Of a DNA stretch of 64,000 bases, positions 47,470-58,987 are shown in pieces; within the stretch, counting starts at the first letter, position 1; the number at the start of each line of letters is the position of its first letter. Under the pieces are notes generated by a model. That model saw nothing but the letters and a program-made list of their open reading frames with translations. It had not been told where the DNA came from and did not search any database. The DNA comes from Tethya wilhelma. Its lineage: Eukaryota; Porifera; Demospongiae; Tethyida; Tethyidae. Both the position numbers and the translations under genes were made by a program. The stretch lies in contig CAXIPT010000007.1 in the NCBI GenBank assembly GCA_964030475.1, positions 2,984,463 through 3,048,462 of the forward strand, written 5' to 3'.

Positions 47470-48130
47470 AAATTTGTAGTAGTTTTGTGCTACGTGGATC
47501 TATTATCAATTGCAATCAGAAGGTATGCCAAATGATGCTTCGTATAAGCTGCTAAATCTTTGACTGGTGAGGATCACTTGTCTGTCAATAGAACTATCAA
47601 TTCCCCAGCATGTGATGCATGATCATGCCTCAATCAATAGTGTAGCAATAAGGACTATTGGTGTGCTTTGCACTCACTTGCTCTAAGTTGGGTGCTTCTC
47701 GCATACTTTAGATGATGTGGGAGAACAGATGAAAACACCAATTTGAGCTGAGACCTGGATTAGTCTTTTTGGCCACAGTGCGAAGATGATCGAAGCTTGT
47801 ATGGAGATCGAAACCCTATGTACTCCTTCATATTCTGCCACCATGCGGTTGGTGGAGTAAGTACGACAGATTCACGATACTTTTGGAGATGTTTCTCCTT
47901 TTTTGAGAGGAAGTGAGTTACCTACTGCCACAAATAGCAAAATGTTGGCTATCCTTGATGACCCTACTAAATGTTGAAAGCTAAAAATGGAGCTCACTAT
48001 AACAGTGGATAGCATGGATTTGTTTTTTTTTAAATCAACATACAATCTTGAAGGTAATGGCCCATTAATATTGGCGCTGAGTGCATATGAGTCGATTAGT
48101 GCCCTTTATTCTCAACTGCCTACTATTTGA
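47470..48130 (+). pseudogene. Transposon protein relic (RNase H-like, family unassigned)
   Basis: Plus-strand fragments in several frames: HDHASINSVAIRTIGVLC (about 47620), GCFSHTLDDVGEQMKTPI (about 47690-47745), SLFGHSAKMIEACMEIETLC (about 47765), IHDTFGDVSPFLRGSELPTA (about 47870) and YNLEGNGPLILALSAYESIS (about 48045-48100). From memory, the order SHTLD.VG - LF.HS.K - FGD...FL - LEG.GPL..YE is that of a multicopy transposon protein in sponges and cnidarians. Frameshifts and stops make it inactive. Confidence 0.5.
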
Positions 48131-49229
48131 ATGTTTACGTTATGGCAAGAGAGCTATCAAACTTTTGCTTACACCTGAAATTGATTGAAATTGAAATACG
48201 TTATAGGTGAGCATACAAAATGATTGCTTGATCTTAACCCATGTACTATCACTTAGAAATCTCTATCTGATGTGATTATACGTGGCCTTCTAGGCCTCCA
48301 AGGCCTCCAAGGGCGTATTTAGGGGGGTGCTCAGGGGGCTTGAGCACCACCTTTGCTGCTGACCGGAAGCGCAAAAACCATGGATTTATTAATGAGTAAT
48401 TAAGCCTTTAGCAATCTCCATTTCTTACTTGGGTTTTTCCAAGCTCATTCATGTCTAAGCTCTTGATAAACAAACTTCAGAACATTCACTCTAGGTTGAT
48501 CAAAAGCCCTCAGCAGCTAGCTCCCAACAATAGTTCGAAGGTCACGATACCAATCACGTTATCCCAAAGTGGGCATGGCATCCTAGCTGGCCAGCCAAAA
48601 TTTTCTGCATGTATTCAATTTAGCACCCCTTTAACTCTAAATCCTGGCTATGCCCCTGGCCTCTCAGACACAGTGAGCTAATTATCTGCCTCGTCTCGAT
48701 CAATCCCTGGAGGCCATTTCAGTTTCCTTTCATCACATCATTTGTCTCTTTTTTTGTATGTCATTGTGCATTAATATTGTCTTTTATGGGCTTTATTTAG
48801 AGCACTGATTATTGCATCTTGAATATTATTGTTGTAAGGGAGAAAAAATTTACACAGTTGCTGAGCTAAAACATATTTATGTCAACATTCTGATACTAGT
48901 GATACTTTACATGAATGTTCATATGATCATCATGGTACAGGAACTATACTTCACCCTTCAAGAAACTAATCTCAAGAGCATGGTAAATGAAGGCACCATT
49001 GGTGCACAAGCCGCGGCGCAGATAGTACGCGCATGCATTGGTGGAAGTTGAAAGAGGTGAAACTTTAATGCAATAATAATTTTCATATAGTTGACAAAAA
49101 AGTGTAAAGTGAGTGATGTGAAGTACAAGCCTGTAGTAACAACTAAAGGTGTACATAGAGCAATAACAGACAAACATGTAATTATAGTACAGCAAAAACC
49201 AAGACAAAAAAATTCCAGTCAGGCCACAT
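48131..49229. other. No gene; MITE inside
   Basis: Apart from the inverted-repeat element at 48309-48656 no structure is recognised. The overlapping open frames on both strands at 48812-49207 have no motif. Confidence 0.35.
48309..48656. mobile_element. Short inverted-repeat element (MITE-like)
   Basis: The left end AAGGGCGTATTTAGGGGGGTGCT faces AGCACCCCTTTAAC with TAAATCCTGGCTATGCCCCT. GGGGCATAGCCAGGATTTA-type ends are widespread in animal MITEs. The repeats are imperfect and no target duplication was established. Confidence 0.5.
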
Positions 49230-49860
49230 CAGGCTGAGAGTTCCGAGCGTGAAACCTTGCATAGTAAGGTACAGGAAGTAAAAGTTCACTGTTATCCTTT
49301 GTAAGATCTAATCCAGAGATATCACCAATCATGTGGATTTGTCCATATCAAGAACTCTATCATCAGCTACAGCTTCAGAAAGCAATCCAAGAATTCACCT
49401 AGACTTTGTATTGATCATGACGTTATTGGTTTGCTGTGAAGTATTGTGAAAATCCTTGAAAATAGTACATTTGCTTCAGAGGGGAAAAGTAGAGTAGGAA
49501 ATTTGACTGAGCCAAAGTAACATCAGTGTGTTTCCCCTTCGGTTTATGGCTAAAGCAGGACTCATCAATGTGAACAACATGTACAGGTCCAGTACCACCC
49601 ATTGTCAAGTCGTCATGATTCAAGAGCCTCCAAGAACAAATCTCTCTTAGCCACTGATAAAAATCTGTTGCTGTGGTTTTCGAAACTTCACATTCTTCTG
49701 CTGCTTGGGTAACAGGATACAGTGCCTAGCCCACCAGTATAGCAGCAATAGCGATTTCCTCAATGGTATGCTGGTGTTCTCGAAGAATGTACCTTGTCGG
49801 AGAGATACAGACTTCTTGCAAGCACCAACTGGGCATCTCCATCTATGTCAGAACTACTTT
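49230..49860 (-). pseudogene. Merlin/ISXO2-like DDE transposase relic
   Basis: The minus strand at 49850-49720 reads RWRCPVGACKKSVSLRQGTF then FENTSIPLRKSLLLLYWWAR, the zinc-ribbon and N-terminal region of IS1595/Merlin transposases. In another frame at 49610-49540, GPVHVVHIDESCFSHKPKGK carries the first catalytic Asp (IDES). The rest of the catalytic domain is degraded, with no second D or E block recognised. Frameshift between the parts. Non-functional. Confidence 0.7.
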
Positions 49861-50040
49861 GTAAATTTCTAATTATAATTAACTTATCATTTTAATGATT
49901 TAATTAATTAACCTGAACTGGTCTTGAATGTCACCTCTCTTTTGCAGCCTCATAGGAGTGGAGCAACTTGGCCATGTCTTACCTGTATGTAGCAACCCGA
50001 GCTGTTGCATATATGCAACATGCTTCCAAACAGCCTATGG

Positions 50041-50858
50041 CCAATGGACTCAGCGCCATGGTTAAATTTCCCGCCAAAACCATGCTTAATGAACCACACT
50101 TTCGCGCATGGGTCCGTGTACTGGACTTGATCCACCAGATCCATCCTGGCTTTAATTTTATAGACCAATTAGCACAATCTACTTTTTCACTAATAAAACT
50201 CTATATATTCAATCTTTGAGACGTTCTGTTGTAAGCGATTCACGCAAAGCTAAGTTCCTCGTTACTGTACTGAGACATCTCGAGTCTCGTGAGATATGCA
50301 ATTGAAAGGATTACTTTCACGTGGAAATTTTTACTCGTAGTTTTGTGAAGAAGAAGCTCTCCTGTGAAGCTCTCCTGGGAAGAAGTCTCACAGTGAAAGG
50401 GCCTATATCGGTGCTTGTGCTGGACAAAGAGTACTATCAGCTCAGTGCTCTTGGAGTCCCTCTCCCACTCTGTATTCATCTGCAACAGTTTGGTTTGAGT
50501 GTTGGCTCTGCTCTCTGGACCACCAAGCAGACCCAGACTGGTTTCTCTGCCACTTTCTTCTGGCCACAGTCGCCTGTCGGTACTTGGTGCCCTTCTCCCC
50601 ACATGAACCAGTGGGTCAAGCCCAGCAGAAGGAGGAGGAGAAGAAGACAAAGAAGGAACCGAGGCCATAAAAATTCTAGTTTTAGTTTGCAGCAGGAGGA
50701 GACTGATGTTCCATCTCAGACTAGACCACCCAACCCGGAAAACTCACTAGTCTCGCTAGCCAGACTCTCCGCAAAAAATGGGAGAGTCTGGTGGATTGCG
50801 TATACTACTTTTTGTTCCACATTACCAGAATCTGGGAATGACCACAGTGAGTAAGATT
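50041..50858 (+). pseudogene. ORF1-like Arg-rich protein, copy A (ends at an N)
   Basis: From GGCCAATGGACTCAGCGCCATGG this matches 50965-51850. The frame, about 50321-50854, encodes EYYQLSALGVPLPLCIHLQQ, GLSVGSALWTTKQT and GFSATFFWP, then an Arg tract (RRRRRRRQRRNRG), then Gln/Ser/Pro-rich sequence. The last 115 bp (about 50744-50858) belong to a foldback repeat with stem CCAGACTCTCC / GGAGAGTCTGG at 50760-50791. This copy keeps the GCTCTCTG that copy B lacks, so its reading frame is intact across that point. Confidence 0.6.
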
Positions 50859-50859
50859 N
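50859..50859. other. Single N, contig join
   Basis: Left: end of ORF1-like copy A. Right: about 105 bp of unmatched sequence, then copy B. Confidence 0.85.
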
Positions 50860-50964
50860 TGGCTAAAATCACAAAAAATTAGGCTGCTTCTTTCTTTACC
50901 CTCAACGCCTTCCCGCCAGAGCGCGCGGTGGTGTGCGTTATTTAGAACAATAATATTGAATACG

Positions 50965-51874
50965 GTCCATAGACTCAGCACCATGGTTAAATTTCCCGCC
51001 AAAACCATGCTTAATAAACCACACTCTCGAATATAATTTTCACGAGTGTATGCACAATTGATCGTACGCGCGTTTTAATAAATTTCGCGCATGGGTCCGT
51101 GTACTGGACTTGATCCACCAGATCCATCCTGGCTTTAATTTTATAGACCAATTAGCACAATCTATTTTTTCACTAATAAAATTCTATATACAATCTTTGA
51201 GACGTTCTGTTGTAAGCGATTCACGCAAAGCTAAGTTCCTCGTTACTGTACTGAGACATCTCAAGTCTCGTGAGATATGCAATTGAAAGGATTACTTTCA
51301 CGTGTTACTCGTAGTTTTGTAAAGAAGAAGCTCTCCTGTGGAGCTCTCCTGGGAAGAAGTCTCACAGTGACAAATTGTCTTTCTTTTGAGATGGCGGAAG
51401 GGCCTATATCGGTGCTTGTGCTGGACAAAGAGTACTATCAGCTCAGTGCTCTTGGAGTCCCTCTCCCACTCTGTATTCATCTGCAACAGTTTGGTTTGAG
51501 TGTTGGCTCTGACCACCAAGCAGACCCAGACTGGTTTCTCTGCCACTTTCTTCTGGCCACAGTCGCCTGTCGGTACTTGGTGCCCTTCTACCCACATGAA
51601 CCAGTGGGTCAAGCCCAGCAGAAGGAGGAGGAGAAGAAGACGAAGAAGGAACCGAGGCCACAAAAATTCTAGTTTTAGTTTGCAGCAGGAGGAGACTGAT
51701 GTTCCATCTCAGACTAGACCACCCAACCCGGAAAAATCACTAGTCTCGCTAGCCAGACTCTCCGCAAAAAATGGGAGAATCTGGTGGATTGCGTATACTA
51801 CTTTTTGTTCCACATTACCACGTTACCAGAATCTGGTAATGACCTCAGTTAATTGTAACCCGTGGTCAAGTTAA
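50965..51874 (+). pseudogene. ORF1-like Arg-rich protein, copy B, frameshifted
   Basis: Same as 50041-50858, but with about 60 bp inserted near 51026-51085, an extra segment ACAAATTGTCTTTCTTTTGA near 51371 that lengthens the N-terminal frame (MAEGPISVLVLDKEYYQL), and loss of eight bases (GCTCTCTG) after GTTGGCTCT near 51510. The loss shifts the frame from GLSVGS into HQADPDWF; the FFWP and Arg-tract part continues in a second frame from about 51500. It ends in the foldback repeat. Confidence 0.6.
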
Positions 51875-51962
51875 GTGGGTGCTACCATAACATTATATAA
51901 TCTGCCCATAGGATTTGTACAGCAGTCTTTGCACGAGTAGAGCTTCCTACCACTTATCTAAC

Positions 51963-52076
51963 CAATCTTACTCACTGTGGTCATTCCCAGATTCTGGAAC
52001 AAAAAGTAGTATACGCAATCCACCAGACTCTCCCTTTTTTTGTGGAGAGTCTGGCTAGTGAGACTAAAAACTCACT
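51963..52076 (-). repeat. Foldback repeat, inverted copy (others at 50744-50858 and 51737-51850)
   Basis: Reverse complement of the 3' part of both ORF1-like copies: AATCTTACTCACTGTGGTCA, GGAATCTGG, AGTAGTATACGCAATCCACC and the stem CCAGACTCTCC...GGAGAGTCTGG. Present three times within 1.4 kb in two orientations. Confidence 0.8.
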
Positions 52077-52459
52077 GTGTGCACCACCCGCCCCAGAGTT
52101 GCCACATCTGTACCCTGCAGTCCTCTGTGTCATCGTGGTGGCAACCTCTCGAGCAACTCTGAGTGTCCGTCTTCATCCTCTCCTGAGTCTGATGTTGACC
52201 TCGCTGAGTGTGAACTGGTGGGTTATGAGGAGAAAGATGAAGTAGGTGTGCTGTTCAAGCCAGGACAGTGAGGTGGACCCCAGTCAGGAGGGCATCCCCA
52301 GTTGATTCGGAGGGCAGTGATATTGAATTTCCATCTGAAGCCTCAGTCACTTGCGAGCATGTAGATGGTGTCCCTTGGCTGCTGGACCACGGACTGAAAG
52401 ACACTCCAATTGCAGCTAGAACTAGAAAGAAAACTAAAACTAAAAATAATAAAACTTGA
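52042..52459 (+). pseudogene. ORF1-like protein, C-terminal part
   Basis: Acidic and Ser-rich sequence in shifted frames (ESDVDLAECELVGYEEKDEV; SEGSDIEFPSEASVTCEHVD) ends in GVPWLLDHGLKDTPIAARTR plus a Lys tail and TGA at 52457-52459. This parallels the end of 43291-43758 (..VWLPVAHCTRSRTRKLK). The foldback repeat separates it from the N-terminal part in copy B. Confidence 0.45.
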
Positions 52460-52715
52460 TATATATTTTTTGCGTTTTATCATAGATAAATGAGGGCTAA
52501 TTTATCTATGGTTTTATTTATTGCTAGCTAGCCTTTTTTTGATTTTTGTGCTAGTACTCTCCCTCGAGGAGGCAAGAAAGAAGAAGAAGAAAACTCGAAT
52601 GCTGCAATCTGATTGCTAGTTGCGTTTTTAAGACTGCTGACTCAGCACAACCAGGAAATCGCTCAAACCCACTTTCTCCTTGGAGAAGGGGTGGGGTCTG
52701 GGGGTGGGCTCGAGT

Positions 52716-53223
52716 CCCACTATGCAACGAGAAGCCCCACGACCTTTGACCCGCGATTAACCCTGTGACTACCGCATTTTACTTAGAAAAATCTGAACAG
52801 GAATCTGCAGCATAGCTTAAAAGATTGGATTGCTAATAGGCCCTAGTGATAGTATAAAATTGATCTACTGTTGTTTACATTAATTGAATATTTGGCCCAA
52901 GTTCTTCTCTTCCTTTCAAGTTTTATGCAGTATAAAAATTTCTTCAGACATAGACACTGAGCACCCTAAGGCCTGATCTGTGTGTGAAGTAGGCCACAAA
53001 AAACAAACCAGTATCTACAGACCCCTGATCGAGGCTCACTGACTCAAGCTAAACTTGATATATCGTGGCATTATTGCCTTGGAAAACGTTAGTAAGCTTA
53101 CATTAGCAGTAGAACAGAATTCTTTACTTTGGGCCAAATATTCAATTTATGTAAACAACAGTACATCAATTTTATACTATCACTAGGCAGCAGGGTGCAT
53201 TAATTGTATATATGTCTCTTTTA

Positions 53224-53300
<77 letters not shown>

Positions 53301-54346
53301 CACTGTGGGTGGGTGTGAGTGTGTGTGCTATAAGAAAGCAAATCCTTAGAGTACTATGCATGCCATCAGAAGAATCTCATGTGGTTTAATTTTTAGCTAG
53401 CTTCATGTATATACTACATGCATGCATGAGAAACATTGGGGCCACTTGTATATGAGTCTGATTCACTTTTCTCAGTAGATTTCAAAACTGTCTGCATATA
53501 CTTGATACCAACATTGATAGCTATGCATATTGAGCTATATTCTCTGACTTTTTAAATTTTGCCTCTGAAGCAGCTAACGAAGTATAACTCTGAACAGCTT
53601 GGACATTCCCAATGAGATAAATATAGTCATAATGTCATTTGGTCCATAAATATTGTTATTATTGCTATAATTTCTTTGCTACGCCACTAGGACTGAGGTA
53701 CAAAATATGGAACAGGACAAATAGAAGCATATTCAGGAAGAAGATTGAAAGTCTTTGAACAAGTTCTGAAGTGCAATAGGCTATCATCACCTCAGCAGAC
53801 TCAATATCCACACCAGGCACACCACCTCTGACCCTAAAACCAACCATTAGAGACACGATTAGAGGGATAAACTTCTTCACAGAGTCATTATCGTTTATCA
53901 GTCTAGTCCAGGGTTGTATATTCTAGTATATACTCAACTGAGCTTTTTTTGTTTGTTTTTTCTTTCTTTTTTCAAGTTAAAACAATAGCATGAGCATACA
54001 GGTGTGGCATGACTAAATAGCACAGAAGGGCTAATAATGGACATGCAGTCACCTCAATATGATAAGTGAATTTAAAGTTGACATTATAACTGACTAGAGG
54101 AACGTTTAAAAAAGGGGTAGGTATCTACTTAGATATAAAAAAAAGTATACAGAATAGGTTGCATGGAGCCATATGTTGGTGAATTTGGCTCTTAAAGGCA
54201 TCTGGGGATGTAGCTAATAACCAAAAATTATTGTGCCAGATAACCTTGGAAAAAGAGAACACATCAGATTTTGTTCAAGTAAAATGCCGTAGTCACAGGG
54301 TTAATCGCGGGTCAAAGGTCGCGGGGCTTCTCGTTGCATTGTGGGA
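52716..54346. mobile_element. 1.6-kb inverted-repeat element, about 70-bp ends
   Basis: The left end CCCACTATGCAACGAGAAGC, running on through GACCTTTGACCCGCGATTAA and GTGACTACCGCATTTTACTT, has its reverse complement at 54278-54346. Inside, 52845-52915 and 53115-53185 form a second inverted pair (TGATAGTATAAAATTGAT; TGTTGTTTACAT; TTGAATATTTGGCCCAA), and there is a GT tract. No transposase is recognised; the open frame 53665-53880 (-) has no motif. The right end lies 39 bp before the start codon of the kinase-like gene. Confidence 0.7.
53226..53298. repeat. (GT)n microsatellite
   Basis: About 72 bp of uninterrupted GT inside the inverted-repeat element. Confidence 0.95.
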
Positions 54347-54384
54347 TTCGTACCCTTCCAATTCCCGAATCCCAAGTTTAAACT

Positions 54385-57042
54385 ATGTCCAGTGATGAGA
54401 TGGATACCCTTGGACCAAGCTCGATGCTTCCTCCAACCAGTTTTCTGGCAAGCAGAAAGAGAAGACGTGACAGGTTTGTCAGTTTATTAAACGTTTACCA
54501 TCATCAGTGTTACCCCACTGTTTGTGTACGTTTTTATGTAGCATGATTGAGAAGAAAACAAAGCTGGAAGGCGAGCAAGCCAAGTTAATAAATGAGTTAG
54601 AACTATTAGCCGAGGAAAAAAAAGATATTGAAACAGATCTAACAGAAATTCGTCAGGAATTGAAGGAGTGTAGGAATGATGATCTTCTTCAGAGTAGAAA
54701 ACATGCACTAGCATTATGTAACACTACATCAGAGAGGATACTTTCAAGAGAAGCTAAGCTCGATGATGTGAGTAAAAAAATAGAGGAATTAGATTGTAAA
54801 CTTTCTCAACAAGAAGCTGAAGATGAAGGCTCGTTGGAATCACCTGTCAGAAAAAAGAGGAGAGGTAATGTGGTTACGTGTAATGCATTCTTCTTGCTAG
54901 TTACTACTTCCAATCGATATCCCAGTTAGCCTGATTTTCTTAAGCCCCAAGCTTAAAAAATGAACCTCTAGTTTGTAGTAACAAGGGGTGGTCACGGCCA
55001 TACCTGCTATATAGTATACTAACACAGTCTAACACCACGAACAGGATCAAGATGTGATCAAGGGGTCAAAGCAATAAAAATTGGACCCATCAAGGGTCAA
55101 GGGTCAAGAAAGCTCAATTGTTTGCTTTCGATCAACAGTCAAAGGTCAGCATGTTTTAGCTGGGTCAAAGGTCAAACTTATCATGATCATAGCCTTCCAA
55201 AGTAGTGCGATCAAGGGTCAAGGCCTAAGAATTGGACAGATCAAATTTTGATCCCAGTCACGGGTGTTAGTATAGTGGGTGTTGTCTTGACCACCTCTTG
55301 TAGTAACAGCATCATACTTTCTCAGCTACATCAGAATGATTGGGATATGAGAGAGGGGGTATGGGGTATAAGTATTATCTGGTAATATTATGTGTGAAGT
55401 TGAGGTGGGCTTGACTAGAATACTCCAGGAATAATGTCCCTCCAAACACTAGTCCTAGCCCTAACCTTAGCTTAGTAGTGCTCTCAAGCTCTCCCTATCT
55501 GTATCATGCAGAACAAACATTTTCCCTGCTTGTTAGATCACTGCCCTAATCTGTATAGCATAAGGAGTGTGCTAGTACTCACTAGACATTCATTATAATT
55601 ATTATGACACGGAGTCTAGGCATTAATTATGTGACAAACACTGTCGTATCTATGCTACTACTTCTTAAACAAACTTTCTACTTTTTACAGTACCCAAGTC
55701 CCTAACTTCTTCTGCTTCTAAGGTCGAAGCTCTCACAATCAGCTTGTATGAAATTCGTGGTGAAATTTTCCAACACTATTTTGCTGTAGCTATGCACAAG
55801 CTACTGGAGGATCTAAGTACCCGTGATTTGGAGGATCTAAGTACCCGTGATACTATTGTGTTTCAATTTCTCAGTGAAACTTTTGAGGTTAATGCATTGC
55901 AGCTAGAAGAATTGTTCCAAGCATGGAGGAGAATTGATATATATACAGAAGACGAGAGAATCCGTACAGCGTATCTGTCATGTCTGTTGGATCGTTTTTT
56001 ATTTACAAAGAGTCCTATTGGTTTCTGCTTGCATCAAGTGCCATTACCTTCGAAACACACAACAAATTATCCAGACTTTTGTATAGTTCCAAATGATAGG
56101 CGATTTACTTCAACCGATTATGTATGTGTTTCAGACTACAAGAGAGAAGACAAGGAGAAAGCACATACTGAATCTGGAGCCTACTCAATTGTAGGTACAG
56201 AGACTGTAGGCAGCTGTGAAAAAGACAGGGTACGACTAGCTTTTGCATGTACAAAGGACATGCTCGAATTAACGTTACACATACCTGTTGGTGAGAAATT
56301 TCTTAGTATTTGTGTCAGTAAAGTATCAAAGCCTACTCGAGCTTTCTTTTGTGTTCTATACGCAGGAGTGCACTATTTACTCAACAACAAACTAAATGAA
56401 TGTGACTGTGTAATACGTCCAAGCGAAGATCTCACTCTCCCCCTGCGTGACATTCACTATGAGCTCAGAGTAGCCGGTCGGGTATTTAGGTCAGCTGACG
56501 ACAAAGTCTTCTATAAATTTTTTGACACTGCCAACGACTATTTGGAACCAAATCTTGACCTAGTAAAACTTGTGTTTCCCGAAGCAAGGCTCACACCTCT
56601 TAAGGGCAGTTCAGATCAATACCGCTATCTCACATATGATTATCGAGCTGGAACCAACTTCCCCCGTAAAGGTAGTGAGCACAAACAATTTTCTCAACTA
56701 TGCATTCAACTGAGTAAAATCCACGCGCAAGGATTTGTGCATTCTGATATTAGAGAGAAAAATATTGTTTTCTCTAATAATTCTGCTGAAGCATGGATAA
56801 TAGATTATGATCTTGCAGATAAAGAAGATTCTCTATATCCATTATGCTTTAATGACCTAAAGGAACGTCACCCTGAGGCAAAGGCTGGCAAACCAAGAAT
56901 GAAAAAACATGATGTTTACTCACTGGACAAAATTGCAATGTATTCTTCAGTCCAAGGTATTTATGACATGTTCTGCAATGGCAAGAGCCTTGATGAAATT
57001 GCAAAGGAGCTCTTAAAACACTCAACAGCTAGTATTTGCTGA
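54385..57042 (+). CDS. Coiled coil + possible PD-(D/E)XK-like + RIO/Crinkler-like kinase protein, complete, 3 exons
   Basis: Exons 54385-54473, 54542-54864 and 55691-57042 (GT-AG, phases 2 and 1) give 587 residues. Residues 1-30 hold a basic SRKRRRDS. Residues 31-125 form a charged coiled coil (EKKTKLEGEQAKLINELELL). A nuclear-localisation-like SPVRKKRR lies near 130-137. Residues 160-400 are unassigned but contain YPDFCIV (D266) and VSDYKRE (D286, K288), spaced as in PD-(D/E)XK nucleases. A kinase-like C-terminus follows: possible ATP-site Lys in VFYKFF (K413), catalytic-loop-like FVHSDIREKNIVF (H488, D490, R492, N495) and metal-site-like IIDYDLADK (D509, D511), then LYPLCFNDLKERHPEAK and KKHDVYSL. 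HxDxRxxN with IDYD instead of DFG resembles RIO-like and Crinkler-effector kinases. Substrate unknown. An in-frame 24-bp tandem repeat (55804-55851) doubles LEDLSTRD. AATAAA-rich sequence lies near 57240-57260. Confidence 0.8.
54974..55312. mobile_element. MITE-like element in intron 2 of the kinase-like gene
   Basis: The ends GTAGTAACAAGGGGTGGTCA and TGACCACCTCTTGTAGTAAC are inverted, with TATAGTATACTAACAC / GTGTTAGTATAGTGGG inward. The interior has many GGTCAAGGGTCAAG-type motifs, as in 29345-29655, so the two may share an origin although their ends differ. Confidence 0.6.
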
Positions 57043-58987
57043 CAGTGTCTTTTTGTTTATGTAACCTTTACACAAGAATATGTCTTCAGTTTATGTACCC
57101 TGTTCACTGTGTTTGTGCTTAGTACAAAACACAAACAGAATTATTACCGAATTATTATTATTATTAAGGAAAGAAAGATGAATTTTATTGTCCAATTGCA
57201 CTCTATCATGTGTAGTGCCTAATTTCAGTACAACAAAATAGAAATAAATAAATAAATAAAATCAATTGCTTTCGTTGCTTTATTTCTGCTCGATTACAAC
57301 ATAATATGTGTCTGATGCCATTAATTCCCATACAACAGGTTGTCAGTATACCACAAAATAGAAATTAATGGAATTGATTGCCTTCGATTCTTCTGGATTA
57401 CACTGAAACATGTGTTGTTCAATACAATCAGAAAAATCGATGGCTTTGATTATCTTCGATTAAGTGTGGGTGGTGTTGTTTTCACAAGCTGAGTCTCCAT
57501 TGATGTTGCATATACCGTAAAAGTGGAAATACTGGTGGTACATTAAATTTGGCGGTTTGGCGGTTGCTGCAAAAAACTGCCAAATTAAATGTGTGTAAAC
57601 TCTATTGCAATACATTGCGCAAGGGGAGGAAAACGCCAAATTTAAAACCGACAATATTTTTGTGGGAAGTGGTCTGAGCAAAATCGCCAAATTAAATGCC
57701 CGCCAATATTTCCACGTTTACGATAATATAATGAATTATGTTACAGCAAGGGCTTATAAACTAAGCCCTTGGTTACAGTCAAAGAGAGCAAGTGAAACAG
57801 ACAACTGATGTTAGAGTGACAATATTTTATTGTATATATCAGATAGATTCTCTTAAGGTTTGCACCAGCCTCTCCATCGATATCTTCTGTTAAAGGGGGG
57901 TTATCTGAGTGGATAGCTTTGATATGAACTCTTGATATCATATACCCCAACCTCCCACCTTCCCAACCACCAGCCCCCTCCCTCAATTGATGCCTTTTGC
58001 ATGTCAAGTCAAAATTTTTAACCTGCATTTGGTTGTTATGTTGTCTGTGTGCTGTTCTCAATCCTCCCCCTTGTGTGCCTCCTGGCATTATATGTTGAAT
58101 GGCACTAACAGCGTACAGTTAACGCTTGATTAGCACACTCAACTTAGCCTGTAGTCTTAGAGCATGCACCTTATATTAATTGTCTTTATTAATTAACATG
58201 GATATAATGACTACAATCCTAAATCTGACAATTTTAGATTCATGGCCTGGGTGATCATGGTCGAAGGATACTGTATGTGACACATGTGAGGTTAACCTGG
58301 TCTAATTAAAAGAACATTTAGACTTTTATACATGTGTTGACGTATTGACGGTAACAATTTACATATACATCATTAATTCCATCATATGAGTGAGAGACCC
58401 CCGGCCCACTGAAAACCACAAAAGCTCTTAAACTTTCCAGTTATGCGGTCATGCATGTATGGCATCAAGCAAGTAGTAATCTTCAAGTTGTAGAGCACAA
58501 TAAAGGAGATCTGGTTAGCATTGTTCATGCAAATATTAACTTGATCCAATAAATATTTTTGGGAGTGTATAACTTTCTATACTAGCTTGCAGTGCACACA
58601 TTAATATATGAGCTAGTCATCGTGCATATGTGATTGTCTGTGCAGCTATATAGGTCATTCATTGCATGGTGCTATAATAATTACCATCACTGGAGGGGTA
58701 TATATATGTCAGGCAATTTGTTGCTGTGAGATCGAGAACAGCCGGCAATATAGGACAATTTTGTATGCAAACTCATTAACTGTCATATTAATGTATCCTA
58801 AATTGTACGAGCTGCTGGCTGTAAGTGGGACCCTGGGCCTGATCGAAAACACTGAATAATACCAGATACTCAGCAAATTAATAGTAACAGAACACAATAG
58901 TAAAACACACATGCAGTAAAAATAATTACGACAAACAAAAAAAAATTATTTAACACCAAACAATAAATTGTTGTACACATTAGTATA
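57043..58987. other. Intergenic DNA between convergent genes
   Basis: Holds the 3' ends of the kinase-like gene (+) and the TBC gene (-). Three degenerate copies of an approximately 90-bp unit (ATTGCTTTCGTTGCTTTA, ATTGCCTTCGATTC, ATGGCTTTGATTATCTTCGATTA) lie at 57270-57460. The MITE at 57513-57725 is listed separately. No further gene seen. Confidence 0.5.
57513..57725. mobile_element. TA-flanked MITE, about 210 bp
   Basis: The left end TACCGTAAAAGTGGAAATAC and right end AATATTTCCACGTTTACGATA are inverted repeats with TA ends. Inner motifs GCCAAATTAAATG / AAATTTGGCG are also inverted. Different family from 9787-9989 but the same general design. Confidence 0.75.
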
